Assembly (NCBI GenBank): GCA_018883785.1
Contig: JAHLFO010000004.1
Location: 1 to 40,444 of the forward strand
Direction: 5' to 3'
Length of the DNA: 40,444 nucleotides
Source of the DNA: Candidatus Bacteroides intestinipullorum
Lineage (GTDB): Bacteria > Bacteroidota > Bacteroidia > Bacteroidales > Bacteroidaceae
Below are positions 40,238-40,444 of the stretch, piece after piece (positions within the stretch are counted from its first letter, which is position 1; the number at the start of each line of letters is the position of its first letter). The position numbers were made by a program, and so were the translations under genes. Under the pieces are notes generated by a model, which was not told the origin of the DNA, made no database searches, and saw only the letters and a list, made by a program, of their open reading frames with translations.

Positions 40238-40444
40238 CAGGTGAGGACGGAGGCCGGGCGCAAACATTTGCATTAATCTGCCCATTTTCGGCGGATATTC
40301 CACAAATTTTCATTAAATCTGTATAAGGAATATACCTCTTTGAAATCAAGAGAGTTAGAAGAATTACCTCGTTTTCGGGTAATGAGTTGGTAACCGTTCT
40401 AATTGCCGTGGTCTGCATCGCTTTGCTTGTTCGGGAAACTCTTA
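40238..40444. other. Window end without a gene
   Basis: These 207 bases hold no supported ORF on either strand, no consensus promoter and no strong hairpin. Composition drops to AT-rich after 40265. The next gene presumably starts right of the window. Confidence 0.6.

Overview
The window reads as a chromosomal segment of a Bacteroidales bacterium, most likely a gut Bacteroides or a close relative. The evidence is the many promoters of the Bacteroidetes type (TTG about 19 bases upstream of TAnnTTTG), lineage-restricted families (DUF5606, PUR-like DUF3276, DUF4248, HU proteins with glycine-rich tails, 'smalltalk' peptides, VirE_N/VapE proteins) and an SRP RNA of Bacteroidetes type. Housekeeping genes are clearly GC-rich. 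The surface-polysaccharide genes are visibly AT-rich and look acquired.

Layout. 1-1030: an orphan smalltalk peptide behind a seven-base AT repeat array, then a minus-strand SRP RNA joined to tRNA-Thr, then a plus-strand ncRNA candidate of about 240 nt. The two RNA units have near-identical promoters in inverted orientation (32 of 36 bases). 1091-10305: housekeeping genes. These are a CPA2 antiporter, a Gfo/Idh/MocA oxidoreductase, rplY-pth-S4 protein (minus), a PUR-like protein (minus), and nusB-yajC-ybbR-coaE-DUF5606 (plus). 10615-13068: an AAA ATPase of the DUF4143 type and a first Rpn-family nuclease gene. 13189-24814: an 11-gene minus-strand polysaccharide operon with a Wzx flippase, pyruvyl transferase, radical SAM protein, seven glycosyltransferases and a Wzy-like polymerase. 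It also holds a possible 36-codon ORF. 24974-25891: a second Rpn paralogue, so the operon is bracketed by two.

25969-30982: a phage- or satellite-like module of the kind often found beside Bacteroides capsule loci. It has a 147-base palindrome, a small HTH gene whose frame breaks at A AAA AAG, a VapE-like primase/helicase, DUF4248, an HU-like protein, a second smalltalk peptide and an N-acetylmuramoyl-L-alanine amidase. REP-like hairpins and a long inverted repeat lie between these genes. 30992-40444: housekeeping again. DUF1893 and a Tat-exported aldo/keto reductase (minus), lon-tgt-lptF/G with ATGA-type overlaps (minus), trmN6-like methyltransferase, an MFS exporter and a small lipoprotein (plus).

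How it fits together. The operon supplies assembly, flipping and polymerisation for one surface glycan, but no priming transferase, Wzz, UpxY/UpxZ or nucleotide-sugar synthesis genes are visible, so these must be encoded elsewhere. The most novel-looking signals are the C-poor ncRNA with its mirrored promoter, the possible -1 frameshift in the HTH gene, the two Rpn genes with tetrapeptide repeats, and the palindrome beside the VapE module.
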